Source: Ruminococcus flavefaciens FD-1 (GTDB lineage: Bacteria > Bacillota > Clostridia > Oscillospirales > Ruminococcaceae). From it: a stretch of 64,000 bases of DNA. The stretch spans positions 1 through 64,000 of the forward strand of contig ACOK01000105.1 of NCBI GenBank assembly GCA_000174895.1, in the 5' to 3' direction. Under the pieces are notes generated by a model. That model ran no database searches. It saw only the letters and a program-made list of their open reading frames with translations, and was not told the origin of the DNA. Positions 7,864 through 16,284 of this stretch are shown here, in pieces (position 1 is the first letter of the stretch; each line of letters opens with the position of its first letter). The position numbers and the translations under genes were made by a program.

Positions 7864-8386
7864 CGTTTTTCACGTTCTTTCTCTTATTATTTTCTGTTTT
7901 ATTATACAACAAGTTTAGTACTTTTGGCAATAGTATTTCTACTTTTTTAATAGAGTTTACAAAAATTTTGGAACTTCCCACAAATTTGACCATCGCTTTT
8001 GCACGTATAAATACACAGCATCTTCTCAGCGGCGCCAGCAGAACTTCAGCGGCAGACCTGACGGAAGCGGATATTTTCCTGACCGCTCCAAAAAGGATAT
8101 GTCCCAGCGTTGCACGGTACAGCACCGCACCGATGATACTGCCGAGGACGAAATATCCCCTTATCTGCCCAAGTGCGCAAACCGATGAGAACGCCATCAG
8201 AGCCGCTCCCCAGCATAGCATGAACGCTGTATCCTCAACGGCGGTGAGAAATGCTCCATGTGGGAATATGCTTCTGAAAGCCCTGAAAAGCTCGCCAAAC
8301 AGCCCTATAGCCGCTCCGAGAGCGCAGGAAAGCATGAACAGCCATGCCTCCTCGCTGACGGTAAAAAAGGTCTCGGGAACTTTCAT
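7838..8386 (-). CDS. yabQ: Spore cortex protein YabQ-like membrane protein
   Basis: The start at 8386 gives a 182-residue protein and overlaps the yabP stop by four bases (ATGA), so I reject a longer start 22 codons upstream. Several transmembrane helices are visible: VSEEAWLFMLSCALGAAIGLFGELFR, a segment through TAFMLCWGAALMAF, and IRGYFVLGSIIGAVLYR. A basic, Lys/Asn-rich cytoplasmic tail follows. YabQ in Bacillus is a membrane protein of the forespore needed for cortex formation. Identification rests on the hydrophobic pattern and its place between yabP and divIC. Confidence 0.78.
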   Translation of the reverse strand: MKVPETFFTVSEEAWLFMLSCALGAAIGLFGELFRAFRSIFPHGAFLTAVEDTAFMLCWGAALMAFSSVCALGQIRGYFVLGSIIGAVLYRATLGHILFGAVRKISASVRSAAEVLLAPLRRCCVFIRAKAMVKFVGSSKIFVNSIKKVEILLPKVLNLLYNKTENNKRKNVKNVVRKKETT

Positions 8387-8661
8387 CGGAACAGCTTCCC
8401 AAGAGCGGATATGGGGCCTTTCCTGTCCTTGTCGCCGTAGACTATCGCCCATATATCGCCTGTTATAGTCATATCTCCCGTCTCTACGCTCATAGAGTCG
8501 ATATGCAGCTCACGGCCCTGTATGGTCAGTTCTCCAAGCTGAGTATAGAGTTCGATGGACTTCTCATCAAAGCTGTCAACATCGGTTATGCCCGATATAC
8601 TGAGATTTTTCCTGTTTTCCAGTATAAGGTTCTGATCCTGCTTCACTGTTTTTTCCTGCAT
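8383..8661 (-). CDS. yabP: Sporulation protein YabP
   Basis: The 92-residue protein matches the small YabP/YqfC family: LILENRKNLSISGITDVDSFDEKSI, then TQLGELTIQGRELHIDSMSVETGDMTITG, then a short hydrophobic-basic end. In Bacillus it is made under sporulation control and is required for a late stage of spore formation. Here it is the first gene of yabP-yabQ-divIC-S1. An AGGAGG-like ribosome site precedes the ATG. Its presence suggests the organism sporulates or descends from a sporulating lineage. Confidence 0.85.
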   Translation of the reverse strand: MQEKTVKQDQNLILENRKNLSISGITDVDSFDEKSIELYTQLGELTIQGRELHIDSMSVETGDMTITGDIWAIVYGDKDRKGPISALGKLFR

Positions 8662-8732
8662 GGGACATTCCTCCTTTTCACTGTAATAATAGTATTCGTG
8701 GTGAAGGAGAAATATTCTATAAATTGCATGAA

Positions 8733-8958
8733 GCGGAACTCGCCCCTACATAAGTCCACGCAGAACAGCCAAATTGTAGTGGCGTTTTCCGAGTGCCCTT
8801 GATATAATCGATCTCAAAAATGACTTTTACGACAAACTGAGGGCGAGCGGAACTCGCCCCTACATAAGTCCACGCAGAACAGCCAAATTGTAGTGTGTTT
8901 TCCGAGTGCCCTTGACATAATCGATCTCAAAAACGACTTTTACGGTCAACTGAGGGCG
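8733..8958. repeat. Tandem 113-bp direct repeat carrying REP hairpins
   Basis: Two near-identical units lie head to tail at 8733-8845 and 8847-8958, differing at only a few positions (for example TAGTGGCGTTTT against TAGTGTGTTTT). The second unit starts inside a complete hairpin (GGGCGAG/CTCGCCC, 8841-8859) followed by CTACA; the first has lost the left arm of that hairpin. No reading frame is conserved across the units. From 8662 to 8732 I see only the yabP upstream region. Confidence 0.8.
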
Positions 8959-9043
8959 CACACTGTGCGCCCCTACGATCGGATATACGGTAATTTACGG
9001 AGAAAGCAGCAAAAATAGGGACGGCCAATGGCCGTCCCTACAG
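8954..9043. repeat. Two single REP-like hairpins with TAC(A/G) ends
   Basis: At 8954-8972 an 8-bp stem (GGGCGCAC/GTGCGCCC, loop ACT) is followed by CTACGA. At 9018-9038 a 9-bp stem (GGGACGGCC/GGCCGTCCC, loop AAT) is followed by TACAG. Both share the layout of the other hairpins in the window: G-rich left arm, C-rich right arm, then a TACA-like tail (GTAG on the other strand). Confidence 0.75.
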
Positions 9044-9073
9044 TTTGGTAAATATAATAATACAAGAAGCGCC

Positions 9074-9287
9074 AACGAGCGAATCGTGCCTGTGGTCAAG
9101 CTGGCATCAGCTTGCCAACGAGCGAAAGCAGATCATGCTTAACGCACAGAGTAAGCGAGTTTACGAGCGAATCGTGACTGTGGTCAAGCCGGCGTCAGCT
9201 TGCCAACGAGCGAAAGCAGATCATGCTTAACGTACAGAGTAAGCGAGTTTACGAGCGAATCGTGCCCGCCGGCGGGGGCGTCCCCGC
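9074..9287. repeat. Family B repeat: two 88-89 bp tandem units plus a partial one
   Basis: The sequence ACGAGCGAATCGTG recurs at 9074, 9163 and 9251, so units of 89 and 88 bases lie in tandem. Each unit holds a small hairpin (CAAGCTG/CAGCTTG in the first), then GAGCGAAAGCAGATC and GTAAGCGAGTTTACGAGCG. The array ends with a GC hairpin touching the stop codon of the minus-strand gene at 9288. Related copies are at 20213-20295 and 32931-33051. Confidence 0.8.
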
Positions 9288-11681
9288 CTATTTCCAGAAG
9301 GCGTAAAGCTGTTCTGTTTCGTAGGCTACATTCGGATGATCCATATTTGCAGTACCGTAGCGGAATGCCTGATTTACCGACTGTGTACCGCTTACCACCA
9401 GTGTCCACAGCACAGAGAAGCATATGAACTTCCTTATAAAGTCACGCTTTGTCTTGTCGTTTACCTTTGAGTAAATATAGAAGATTATCGCATATGCACC
9501 GAGAATGGACTGCCATGAGAAATCCACCATGTAGCGGACCGCATATCCGCTCTCCCATACAGAAGCGATTATCACCACGGGGATTATCACACAGGGTATC
9601 CCCACATACGCCATTGCCTGAAGCTTTTTCTTCTTCTCTGGTATCCTCTTCAGCGCCTTGCCTGCAATGAAATATGCGAACATCGGCAGCGCCAGGAAGA
9701 AAAGTCCCGATGAATTGAGAGTGGATATCCTGTCCTCATAGAAGAATCCGTTAGTGTCAAGGAACTGGAATTCCGTTGATACAAATGGATAGCTTGCCGA
9801 GAATACAGGCGGATTGAACAGGTAATTGTACAGCGCTATAAGCGAAAGGCGAGGATGGAACTGCGCCTTTGTGAAGTCGTTGATGGTGAGCGAATACTGT
9901 ATGCCGAACTCAAAAGGATTTCCGAAGCGGTCATAGTTGTACCACATCTGCGCAAGTCCCAGCACTGCCATAGGTGCAATTGCGCACACCAGATAGCGGA
10001 CTCCCGAAGCTGTAAAGATGCACTGCTTCTTCTTGCCGTCGTTGGTCCTGCGGAAACCTGCTGTCCTCGGCAGAGCGAACACCATAAAGCCTGCCGCACA
10101 TATACAGTAAAGCACAAGAGTAGGTCTGGACAGTACGGCTATTGCGAAAAACAGCGAAGAAAGGGCTGTACGTGGGAGGGATATCTTTCCTCCGCCCACT
10201 ATATTTGCCGAAAACATAAAGTATACCGCCCATGTCATAAAGCAGAAGCCTGCCGACATTGCCACTTCATAGAACAGCGGACGGCCTACACTGTACCATA
10301 TTCCGCTGGCTGTCTGGAGTATCACAAGCCCTGCCACAGCCAGTCCGAGAGGAGTTTTCGGGAACAGCTTCCTGATGAACTCCATGAATACAAAGGTAAG
10401 ACCGATGATTCCGATTATAGAGAATATAAGCACTGCGCCCTGGTCGGGGAAGCAATATCCCGTTATCTTGTGATATGGCAGAAACAGCAGTATAACAGGC
10501 GCTATGCCGTAATATGAGTAGTATTTGCCCTCATAGTAAACATGGTCCCATTTTATGTTGATGTCGTTTGCTTCACGGTATGACTTGTCGTAGATGTTGT
10601 CAAATTCCAGTACATCCTCGGTAGGCCCTTCAAGGAGATGTGTGCTGCCTTTTTCAAAGGCTTCGGGAAGTTCCTGAGAGACCTGATTTCCCGTCTCCTG
10701 AGTCAGCAGGAAAGACCATTCTATGCCGTTAAGCTTCATATTTGTAATGATAACAGCTATAACACAGGCTGCGGCAGTAATAATGACAGCCGCTCTCCTG
10801 AATGGCTTTTCGCTTTTGATAACGCTTTTCTGGGCGCTGCTGCATTTTATTATCCAGCAGAAGAATACAGTCAGACCGATTATCATCAGCACTCTCACCC
10901 ACGACACATCAATAGGTATCTGCGAGTTGAATGAAAGGCCGTCGATGTAAATTATTCCTCCTGTCAGCGGAGAAACAGTCAGCTTCAGTGAGCTTACATC
11001 TCCCGATAATTCGAGAGGTATATACTGTGAATGCCACTTATCCCTGACGGTAGTGCCCTTGCCTATTCCCTGACGGTAGACTGTAGTCTGAGTCTCGTCC
11101 ATGGCGTCGATTGAGACAGCCGCACCGCTTGAGTTGTATTCGTAATACAGGTCAATATAGACATTGCTTATCGGCTCGTTTATATCATCGAATGTGAAAA
11201 TAGCCGATTTATTGCCCTTTACGACGATATCCTTCTCTTTCGGGCGGTATTCGACACCGTCACCGCAGGCGCATTGCTCGGCAGTGAACTCCATCTCGTG
11301 GAAATTGCCGAAGAACATACGGTAAGTCTGGAGGTTGAACACTGTCACCTCAAGCAGGGCTGCAATGAACACTGCCTTTGCCGCAGTACCGAAAAGCGGA
11401 CTGCTTTTGCGTTTGTTCAGCTCGCACAGCAGCATTGACACAGCCGCCGCAAGTCCCAGCAGCACAAAGCCGTCCGAGTAAACGCCGAAGTATATAAGTC
11501 CCACCGCTGCGGAAACTGCAATAAAGAAAAGGAAAACTGCCGCTCCTCTTGCAAGGCCGGTGATGGTCGCCTCACGTTTTGACGGCTTTTCATTGCGCAT
11601 ATCACGCCGTATCTCCCTCAGGAAACAGAACGATGCTCCCAATGACAGCACCAGCATTATTATAAAAAGAAATGTATTCAT
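9288..11681 (-). CDS. Large multipass membrane protein, possibly GT-C glycosyltransferase-like
   Basis: The 797-residue product is predicted to have well over ten transmembrane helices. It starts at the ATG preceded by AGGGGGA; a longer start 19 codons upstream lacks such a site. An N-terminal membrane block of four to five helices is followed by an extracytoplasmic beta-rich region (about residues 130-270, with YRPKEKDIVVKGNKSAIFTF and FTFDDINEPISNVYIDLYYE). A second membrane block follows. Between its helices sits a segment with IKWDHVYYEGKYYSYYG and an acidic stretch, reminiscent of the soluble loops of GT-C sugar transferases or polymer-assembly proteins. I do not recognise a defining motif, so the sugar transferase idea is inference. 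The stop codon coincides with a Family B repeat. Confidence 0.6.
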   Translation of the reverse strand: MNTFLFIIMLVLSLGASFCFLREIRRDMRNEKPSKREATITGLARGAAVFLFFIAVSAAVGLIYFGVYSDGFVLLGLAAAVSMLLCELNKRKSSPLFGTAAKAVFIAALLEVTVFNLQTYRMFFGNFHEMEFTAEQCACGDGVEYRPKEKDIVVKGNKSAIFTFDDINEPISNVYIDLYYEYNSSGAAVSIDAMDETQTTVYRQGIGKGTTVRDKWHSQYIPLELSGDVSSLKLTVSPLTGGIIYIDGLSFNSQIPIDVSWVRVLMIIGLTVFFCWIIKCSSAQKSVIKSEKPFRRAAVIITAAACVIAVIITNMKLNGIEWSFLLTQETGNQVSQELPEAFEKGSTHLLEGPTEDVLEFDNIYDKSYREANDINIKWDHVYYEGKYYSYYGIAPVILLFLPYHKITGYCFPDQGAVLIFSIIGIIGLTFVFMEFIRKLFPKTPLGLAVAGLVILQTASGIWYSVGRPLFYEVAMSAGFCFMTWAVYFMFSANIVGGGKISLPRTALSSLFFAIAVLSRPTLVLYCICAAGFMVFALPRTAGFRRTNDGKKKQCIFTASGVRYLVCAIAPMAVLGLAQMWYNYDRFGNPFEFGIQYSLTINDFTKAQFHPRLSLIALYNYLFNPPVFSASYPFVSTEFQFLDTNGFFYEDRISTLNSSGLFFLALPMFAYFIAGKALKRIPEKKKKLQAMAYVGIPCVIIPVVIIASVWESGYAVRYMVDFSWQSILGAYAIIFYIYSKVNDKTKRDFIRKFICFSVLWTLVVSGTQSVNQAFRYGTANMDHPNVAYETEQLYAFWK

Positions 11682-11810
11682 TATGTTCCCCCTATCAATA
11701 TATAAGAGGTCAGGCATCACCTGACAATACATAGACAATTATATAACAATGTGTCCTTTTTGTCAAGCAAACCTATCCCGCACCCACGGAAATCAATTTA
11801 AATATTATTT

Positions 11811-11882
11811 TGCAGGGGCTGTCTTTGGCAGTCCTTGCAATAACACAGAATGTCAGGAGGGCCGCCGAAGGCAGCCGCTTAA
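11811..11882. repeat. Degenerate REPIN (paired inverted REP)
   Basis: The left arm (11811-11835) matches the intact REPIN arm at 28901-28925 at 21 of 25 positions. The spacer contains TAACACAGAA, like TAACACGAAG in the intact copy. The right arm (from about 11855, AGGAGGGCCGCC...) is decayed. The rest of the 11682-12043 gap holds the terminator at 11899-11928 and no gene. Confidence 0.65.
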
Positions 11883-11898
11883 ATTATCTATATAAAGT

Positions 11899-11928
11899 AA
11901 AAAGCTATGCTTATTTTCAAAGCATAGC
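11899..11928 (-). terminator. Rho-independent terminator of the lipoprotein gene at 12044
   Basis: A perfect 9-bp stem (GCTATGCTT/AAGCATAGC) with a 7-base loop is followed by TTTTTAC on the minus strand, about 115 bases after the stop codon. Confidence 0.7.
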
Positions 11929-12043
11929 CAGATCAAAAAAATGAATTAATATAGAAGGGGAATTGGGGGATTACTTAATCCGATTATATAATACCCCATT
12001 AACCTTAAAATAATCTTAAAGTTATCTTAAATACTTTACGTTA

Positions 12044-13129
12044 TCAGCCTAATACCTTTAAGCATTTATCGTAAAGCTGATCCATTGTGTATTTGCTGTC
12101 AGCATCAAGCTCTTCATAGCTTACCTTATCGCCGTCCATTTTAATTGTAAGGCCGAAAGGATAAATGCCGATCTTCTTTTCAGCTGTCTCATATACCGAG
12201 TATACAGCGATTTCATTATCTATTACTATAAAGTAATCAGCATCTGCTTCGCCCTTATACTGTTCTTCATAAAGTGAACGGAAAGTGGACATATCGAAGC
12301 CTGACGGTACCTTATAATCCTTTGAACCGTCTTTGCTGATGATGAATGTACCGCTTATATCCTTTCCGTCTTCCTTCATCTTCTTCAGCACTCTGCTTGC
12401 TGAGCCTGCTGTTGATGAAGCGGTATTGTCGAGCTGTACCTGTTCATTCTCCTGCATATAAGTAGGAACTGTCATATCTATCTGCCAGTTTCCTCCGACA
12501 GTACGGTATACCAGCATTTCCTGATCGTTAGTCTCGTCATCTACCGAAATAGAAGCCACTACGTCATAGCCTTCTTCATATTCTCTTCTGTATGCACTGA
12601 AATCGGTAAGAGCCTGATACACTTCGCTGAGATGATCGGGATCGATGGAATCTCCGCTTTTTTCGATAAGCTTGTTCATTTCGGCAAGTCTGCCGTATGC
12701 CTCATCAAGGAGAACATAGCCCTCCTCGGGGATGCTTTCAACGCTGACTATTTCATTGAGTTTCAGTGTATGTCCGTTGTATGTGCTTTCAAAAGCTTCA
12801 AGCATATTTTCAACAGCCTTTTCCGGAGTATCGCCCTTTGATGCAAGTCCGGAAAGTACAGCAGCAGCCGGCATCATCTCCTCGTCATACTGATATGTCA
12901 TGGAAGCCTTGAAATCTCCGTTGTTTATGTCGTTAAAGTAGTTTGTAATAGCCTCTTTTACCAGCGGTTCAGCCTTTTCCCTGTCGAAGGGAACTGCTAT
13001 CTCATGAACTGCGGGAGCTGAGACCTCTGATGAGCTTTCTGATGAACTTGTTGTTTTATTGTCTGTGCAGGCTGCAAATGAGCATAAAGCCATTGTTACA
13101 GCAGCTAAGAATGCAACTGTTTTTTTCAT
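12044..13129 (-). CDS. Lipoprotein of unknown function
   Basis: The 361-residue product has a lipoprotein signal (MKKTVAFLAAVTMALCSFAAC, lipobox SFAAC) and a Ser/Thr/Glu-rich linker of about 25 residues. Next is an alpha-helical region opening FDREKAEPLVKEAITNYFNDINNGDFKAS, which looks like the start of an NTF2-like or similar small alpha/beta domain. A second region follows from about residue 240 (KKMKEDGKDISGTFIISKDGSKDY ... ADYFIVIDNEIAVYSVYE). No catalytic motif is visible. It has a consensus promoter and its own terminator, so it is likely monocistronic. A CAGGAG ribosome site supports the start. Confidence 0.75.
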   Translation of the reverse strand: MKKTVAFLAAVTMALCSFAACTDNKTTSSSESSSEVSAPAVHEIAVPFDREKAEPLVKEAITNYFNDINNGDFKASMTYQYDEEMMPAAAVLSGLASKGDTPEKAVENMLEAFESTYNGHTLKLNEIVSVESIPEEGYVLLDEAYGRLAEMNKLIEKSGDSIDPDHLSEVYQALTDFSAYRREYEEGYDVVASISVDDETNDQEMLVYRTVGGNWQIDMTVPTYMQENEQVQLDNTASSTAGSASRVLKKMKEDGKDISGTFIISKDGSKDYKVPSGFDMSTFRSLYEEQYKGEADADYFIVIDNEIAVYSVYETAEKKIGIYPFGLTIKMDGDKVSYEELDADSKYTMDQLYDKCLKVLG

Positions 13130-13173
13130 TTTTCTATCTCCTGTTGAATTATTGCCCGTTTCCGTGCAGAATT

Positions 13174-13202
13174 ATTATACCACTCTTATTTTCAGATGTC
13201 AA
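13174..13202 (-). promoter_or_regulatory. Consensus sigma-A promoter for the lipoprotein gene
   Basis: On the minus strand TTGACA, 17 bases, TATAAT, about 45 bases upstream of the start codon: a perfect consensus. Confidence 0.8.
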
Positions 13203-13216
13203 CTGCCACGAAAAGG

Positions 13217-13256
13217 AAAGGGGGCAGACCCTTCCGAGAAAGGTCCGCCCCTTTAA
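13217..13256 (-). terminator. Terminator after rex
   Basis: An imperfect GC-rich inverted repeat (AAAGGGGGCAGACC against GGTCCGCCCCTTTAA, one bulge and one mismatch) lies 17-56 bases beyond the rex stop. On the minus strand it ends CCTTTCCTTTTC. It lies just upstream of the -35 of the next promoter. Confidence 0.6.
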
Positions 13257-13272
13257 TTGCGTATGTGTCACA

Positions 13273-13902
13273 TTACTGCTCGCTGAACTTACATCTTGCA
13301 AGCATAGCCAGCGTAAGTGAGATATTCTCGTTATGCACCATAACGCCCTCGGGAGCGTTAAGGCGAACGGCGGCAAAGTTCAGGATATACTCTATCCCTG
13401 CCTCCGCCATTTTATTGCAGACCTCCTGAGCCGAAGTCTCGGGAACTGTGATTATGCCTATCTTTATATTATTGCTGCGGCAGAACTCCGTCATTTCCGA
13501 AATATCACGTATTATCCTGCCGTTTATCTCTGTGCCGACAAGCTGTTTATCGCAGTCGAAGCCGCAGAGGATATCGAAGCCGTAATCCGCAAAGCCGTCG
13601 CATTCCAGCATAGCTCTTCCCAAATTGCCCATACCTGCCACAACAACGCCGTCATGGTTCTCAAATCCCAGAAACTTGCCGATATCGCCCATAAGCTCTG
13701 AGGCGGAGTAGCCAACTTTCGGGCGGCCTCCACGGCTTACCGATGCCAGATCCTTGCGCACCTGCACATCATTCAGACCGAGAGCTTCTGCTATGGCGGT
13801 AGCGGAGATATTTCCGTTTTTCTTGTCCTCGGGCAGCGAAGTGAGATAATTGAAATAAAGCGGCAGTCTTGACAGTGTCTGCGTGGTAATATTCTTAGTC
13901 AT
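13273..13902 (-). CDS. rex: Redox-sensing transcriptional repressor Rex
   Basis: The 209-residue protein has the N-terminal winged helix of Rex (TLSRLPLYFNYLTSL, then ISATAIAEALGLNDVQVRKDLA, then SRGGRPKVGY). A Rossmann domain with GVVVAGMGNLGRAML (about residues 87-101) binds NADH. A C-terminal swap helix follows (about 195-209). Rex releases DNA when NADH is high relative to NAD+. I chose the second of two adjacent ATGs because GAGGTG lies five bases before it. It is the last gene after nfnA-nfnB, 18-22 bases downstream, so it is probably co-transcribed with an NADH-linked oxidoreductase. Confidence 0.93.
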   Translation of the reverse strand: MTKNITTQTLSRLPLYFNYLTSLPEDKKNGNISATAIAEALGLNDVQVRKDLASVSRGGRPKVGYSASELMGDIGKFLGFENHDGVVVAGMGNLGRAMLECDGFADYGFDILCGFDCDKQLVGTEINGRIIRDISEMTEFCRSNNIKIGIITVPETSAQEVCNKMAEAGIEYILNFAAVRLNAPEGVMVHNENISLTLAMLARCKFSEQ

Positions 13903-13923
13903 CATATCACCTCGTTCAGAGGA

Positions 13924-15309
13924 TCACTTATTCTGCATATACTCATCCATTGCTGCGGCTGCCTTTTTGCCTGCACCCATAGCGAGGATAACTGTAGCAG
14001 CACCTGTAACAGCGTCGCCGCCTGCGTATACGCCCTCCTTTGATGTAAGGCCGTTCTCGTCAGCGATGATACCGCCCCATTTCTGAGTATCAAGGCCTGC
14101 TGTAGTGGACTTGATAAGCGGATTAGGTGAAGTACCGATGGACATGATAACGCAGTCAGCCTCTATCTCGATGAATGCGCCTTCCTTTGGTACAGGCTTT
14201 GCTCTTCCTGAAGCATCGGGCTCGGAGAGTTCCATTTCCTGGCATCTTACGCTCTTTACCCAGCCGTTTTCGGTAGCATTGATCTCAACAGGGTTTGTGA
14301 GGAACTTGAAGATGATGCCCTCTTCCTTAGCGTGTTCTACTTCCTCAGCACGGGCAGGAAGCTCATTTTCGGTACGTCTGTATACAATGTATACCTCAGC
14401 GCCAAGTCTCTTGGCACATCTTGCAGCGTCCATAGCAACGTTTCCGCCGCCGACAATGACAGCCTTTGTGCCTGCCTTGATAGGAGTTGAGCTGCCTTCC
14501 TTGTAAGCCTTCATCAGGTTGATACGTGTGAGGAATTCGTTAGCGGAGTAAACTCCGTTGAGGTTCTCACCGGGGATATTCATAAAGCGTGGGAGACCTG
14601 CGCCTGAGCCGATGAATACAGACTCAAAGCCTTCCTCCTGCATAAGTTCGTCGATGGACATAGTTCTGCCCACAACAGTGTTTGTCTCAACCTTTACGCC
14701 GAGAGCCTTCAGACCTTCGATCTCCTTCTGGACGATAGTCTTGGGGAGACGGAACTCAGGGATACCGTAGGAGAGAACGCCGCCAGCAACGTGGAGAGCC
14801 TCGAATACAGTAACATCATAGCCCTTCTTTGCAAGGTCGCCTGCACAGGCAAGACCTGACGGGCCTGAACCGATGACAGCTGCCTTGTGGCCGTTTGAAG
14901 CAGGCTTCTTCACAGCAGTCTCAGGCTGAGCGTTGTGCCAGTCAGCAACGAATCTTTCAAGACGTCCGATAGCAACAGGCTCGCCCTTGATGCCTCTTAC
15001 GCACTTGCTCTCGCACTGTGTTTCCTGAGGACATACTCTTCCGCAGACAGCAGGAAGTGAGCTTGACTTTGTGATTATATCATAAGCAGCAGCAAAGTCG
15101 CCCTTTGCTACCTCTGCGATAAATGCAGGGATATCTATCTGTACGGGACATCCGCCTGTACATGGCTTGTTCTTACAGTTCAGACAGCGCTGAGCTTCGT
15201 CGATAGCCTGCTGTTCGGTATAACCGAGAGCGACCTCCTTGAAGTTCTTGTTTCTTACATCAGGCTCCTGAACGGGCATTTCATTTCTTTTAAGAGACAT
15301 ATTAGGCAT
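13924..15309 (-). CDS. nfnB: NfnB: large subunit of NADH-dependent ferredoxin:NADP+ oxidoreductase (GltD-like)
   Basis: The 461-residue protein resembles the glutamate synthase small subunit. N-terminal Cys clusters for two [4Fe-4S] centres are present (CLNCKNKPCTGGCP at about 42-55 and CGRVCPQETQCESKC at about 89-103). An FAD-binding motif VIGSGPSGLACAGDLA is at about 147, and an NAD(P) motif VIVGGGNVAMDAARCA at about 288. The end, GVYAGGDAVTGAATVILAMGAGKKAA, is the usual flavin-binding C-terminus. The gene starts one base after the nfnA stop and has an AAGGAGG site. Family knowledge: NfnAB bifurcates electrons from two NADPH to NAD+ and ferredoxin, or the reverse. A free-standing GltD role is less likely because no gltB is nearby. 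Confidence 0.88.
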   Translation of the reverse strand: MPNMSLKRNEMPVQEPDVRNKNFKEVALGYTEQQAIDEAQRCLNCKNKPCTGGCPVQIDIPAFIAEVAKGDFAAAYDIITKSSSLPAVCGRVCPQETQCESKCVRGIKGEPVAIGRLERFVADWHNAQPETAVKKPASNGHKAAVIGSGPSGLACAGDLAKKGYDVTVFEALHVAGGVLSYGIPEFRLPKTIVQKEIEGLKALGVKVETNTVVGRTMSIDELMQEEGFESVFIGSGAGLPRFMNIPGENLNGVYSANEFLTRINLMKAYKEGSSTPIKAGTKAVIVGGGNVAMDAARCAKRLGAEVYIVYRRTENELPARAEEVEHAKEEGIIFKFLTNPVEINATENGWVKSVRCQEMELSEPDASGRAKPVPKEGAFIEIEADCVIMSIGTSPNPLIKSTTAGLDTQKWGGIIADENGLTSKEGVYAGGDAVTGAATVILAMGAGKKAAAAMDEYMQNK

Positions 15310-15310
15310 A

Positions 15311-16150
15311 TCACTTTACCTCCTTGAACAGATTGCAGGTCTCCTCATGGGCATGGCGCTCGAAATCCTTGTACATAGCGCCTCTTGCCATAGCTTCATC
15401 GAAGTCTATGAGGTGGCCGTCGAACTCAGGACCGTCAACACAGGCGAACTTTGTCTCGCCGCCTACGGTAAGACGGCATCCGCCGCACATACCTGTGCCG
15501 TCGATCATGATGGGGTTCATGGAAGCAACAGTGGGTATCTCGTACTCCTTGGTGAGACGACAGACGAACTTCATCATGATGAGAGGACCGATAGTGATAA
15601 CTCTGTCGTACTTCTCACCGCTTTCGATGAGCTTCTTGAGAGCGTCGGTAACAAGTCCCTTTTCGCCTGCTGTACCGTCATCGCTCATAAGCACGAACTT
15701 TGATGAAGCTGCTCTGAATTCATCTTCAAGGATAACGAGGTCTTTATTTCTGAAACCGACGATAGAGTGGACCTCTACGCCGAGAGAATGGAGTTTCTTG
15801 GCTACGGGATAAGCGATAGCACAGCCTACGCCTCCGCCTACGACAGCGACTTTTTTCAGTCCCTCTGTCTCGGTAGCACGGCCGAGAGGGCCTACGAAAT
15901 CGTGGAGACATTCACCTTCATTCAGGTGGTTGAGCTTTTCTGTAGTAGCACCTACTATCTGGAAAATGATGGTAACTGTACCCTTTTCACGGTCAAAGTC
16001 AGCGATAGTCAGTGGTATACGCTCGCCGTCCTCATCTGTCCTGAGGATGATGAACTGGCCCGGTTCAGCCTTTTTAGCTACTCTTGGCGCACTTATGGTC
16101 ATGAGAGTAACGGTAGGATTAAGGCTTCTTTTTTCGAGAATTTCAAACAT
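15311..16150 (-). CDS. nfnA: NfnA: ferredoxin-NADP reductase-type subunit
   Basis: The 279-residue protein has an N-terminal FAD-binding beta barrel (PGQFIILRTDEDGERIPLTIAD) and an NAD-binding half with VAVVGGGVGCAIAYPVAKKL at about residue 101. A C-terminal [2Fe-2S] site follows (GMCGGCRLTVGGETKFACVDGP, C-x2-C-x10-C). This matches the small Nfn subunit and the PyrK/sulfide dehydrogenase beta family; adjacency to nfnB decides the name. It is the first gene of nfnA-nfnB-rex and has a well-formed promoter at 16246-16274. Confidence 0.88.
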   Translation of the reverse strand: MFEILEKRSLNPTVTLMTISAPRVAKKAEPGQFIILRTDEDGERIPLTIADFDREKGTVTIIFQIVGATTEKLNHLNEGECLHDFVGPLGRATETEGLKKVAVVGGGVGCAIAYPVAKKLHSLGVEVHSIVGFRNKDLVILEDEFRAASSKFVLMSDDGTAGEKGLVTDALKKLIESGEKYDRVITIGPLIMMKFVCRLTKEYEIPTVASMNPIMIDGTGMCGGCRLTVGGETKFACVDGPEFDGHLIDFDEAMARGAMYKDFERHAHEETCNLFKEVK

Positions 16151-16245
16151 TGTCCATACCTTCTTTACGATAGATTAGCAGTAAACTCCGATATATCGCC
16201 ATTGACAGATCAGGAGCATTGATATACTGCTGTGATATATTTAAT

Positions 16246-16274
16246 ATTATATCACATAAAGGTATGTTGCACAA
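16246..16274 (-). promoter_or_regulatory. Sigma-A promoter of nfnA-nfnB-rex
   Basis: On the minus strand TTGTGC, 17 bases, TATAAT, about 96 bases upstream of the nfnA start. Confidence 0.65.
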
Positions 16275-16284
16275 ATATAACAGC

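Noticed and set aside
9074..9287. CRISPR array
   Set aside because: Units are 88-89 bases, only two, with near identity over the whole length and no unique spacers.
13906..13923. Rex operator between nfnB and rex
   Set aside because: Only 18 bases with no palindrome like TTGTxAxxxxxxTxACAA.
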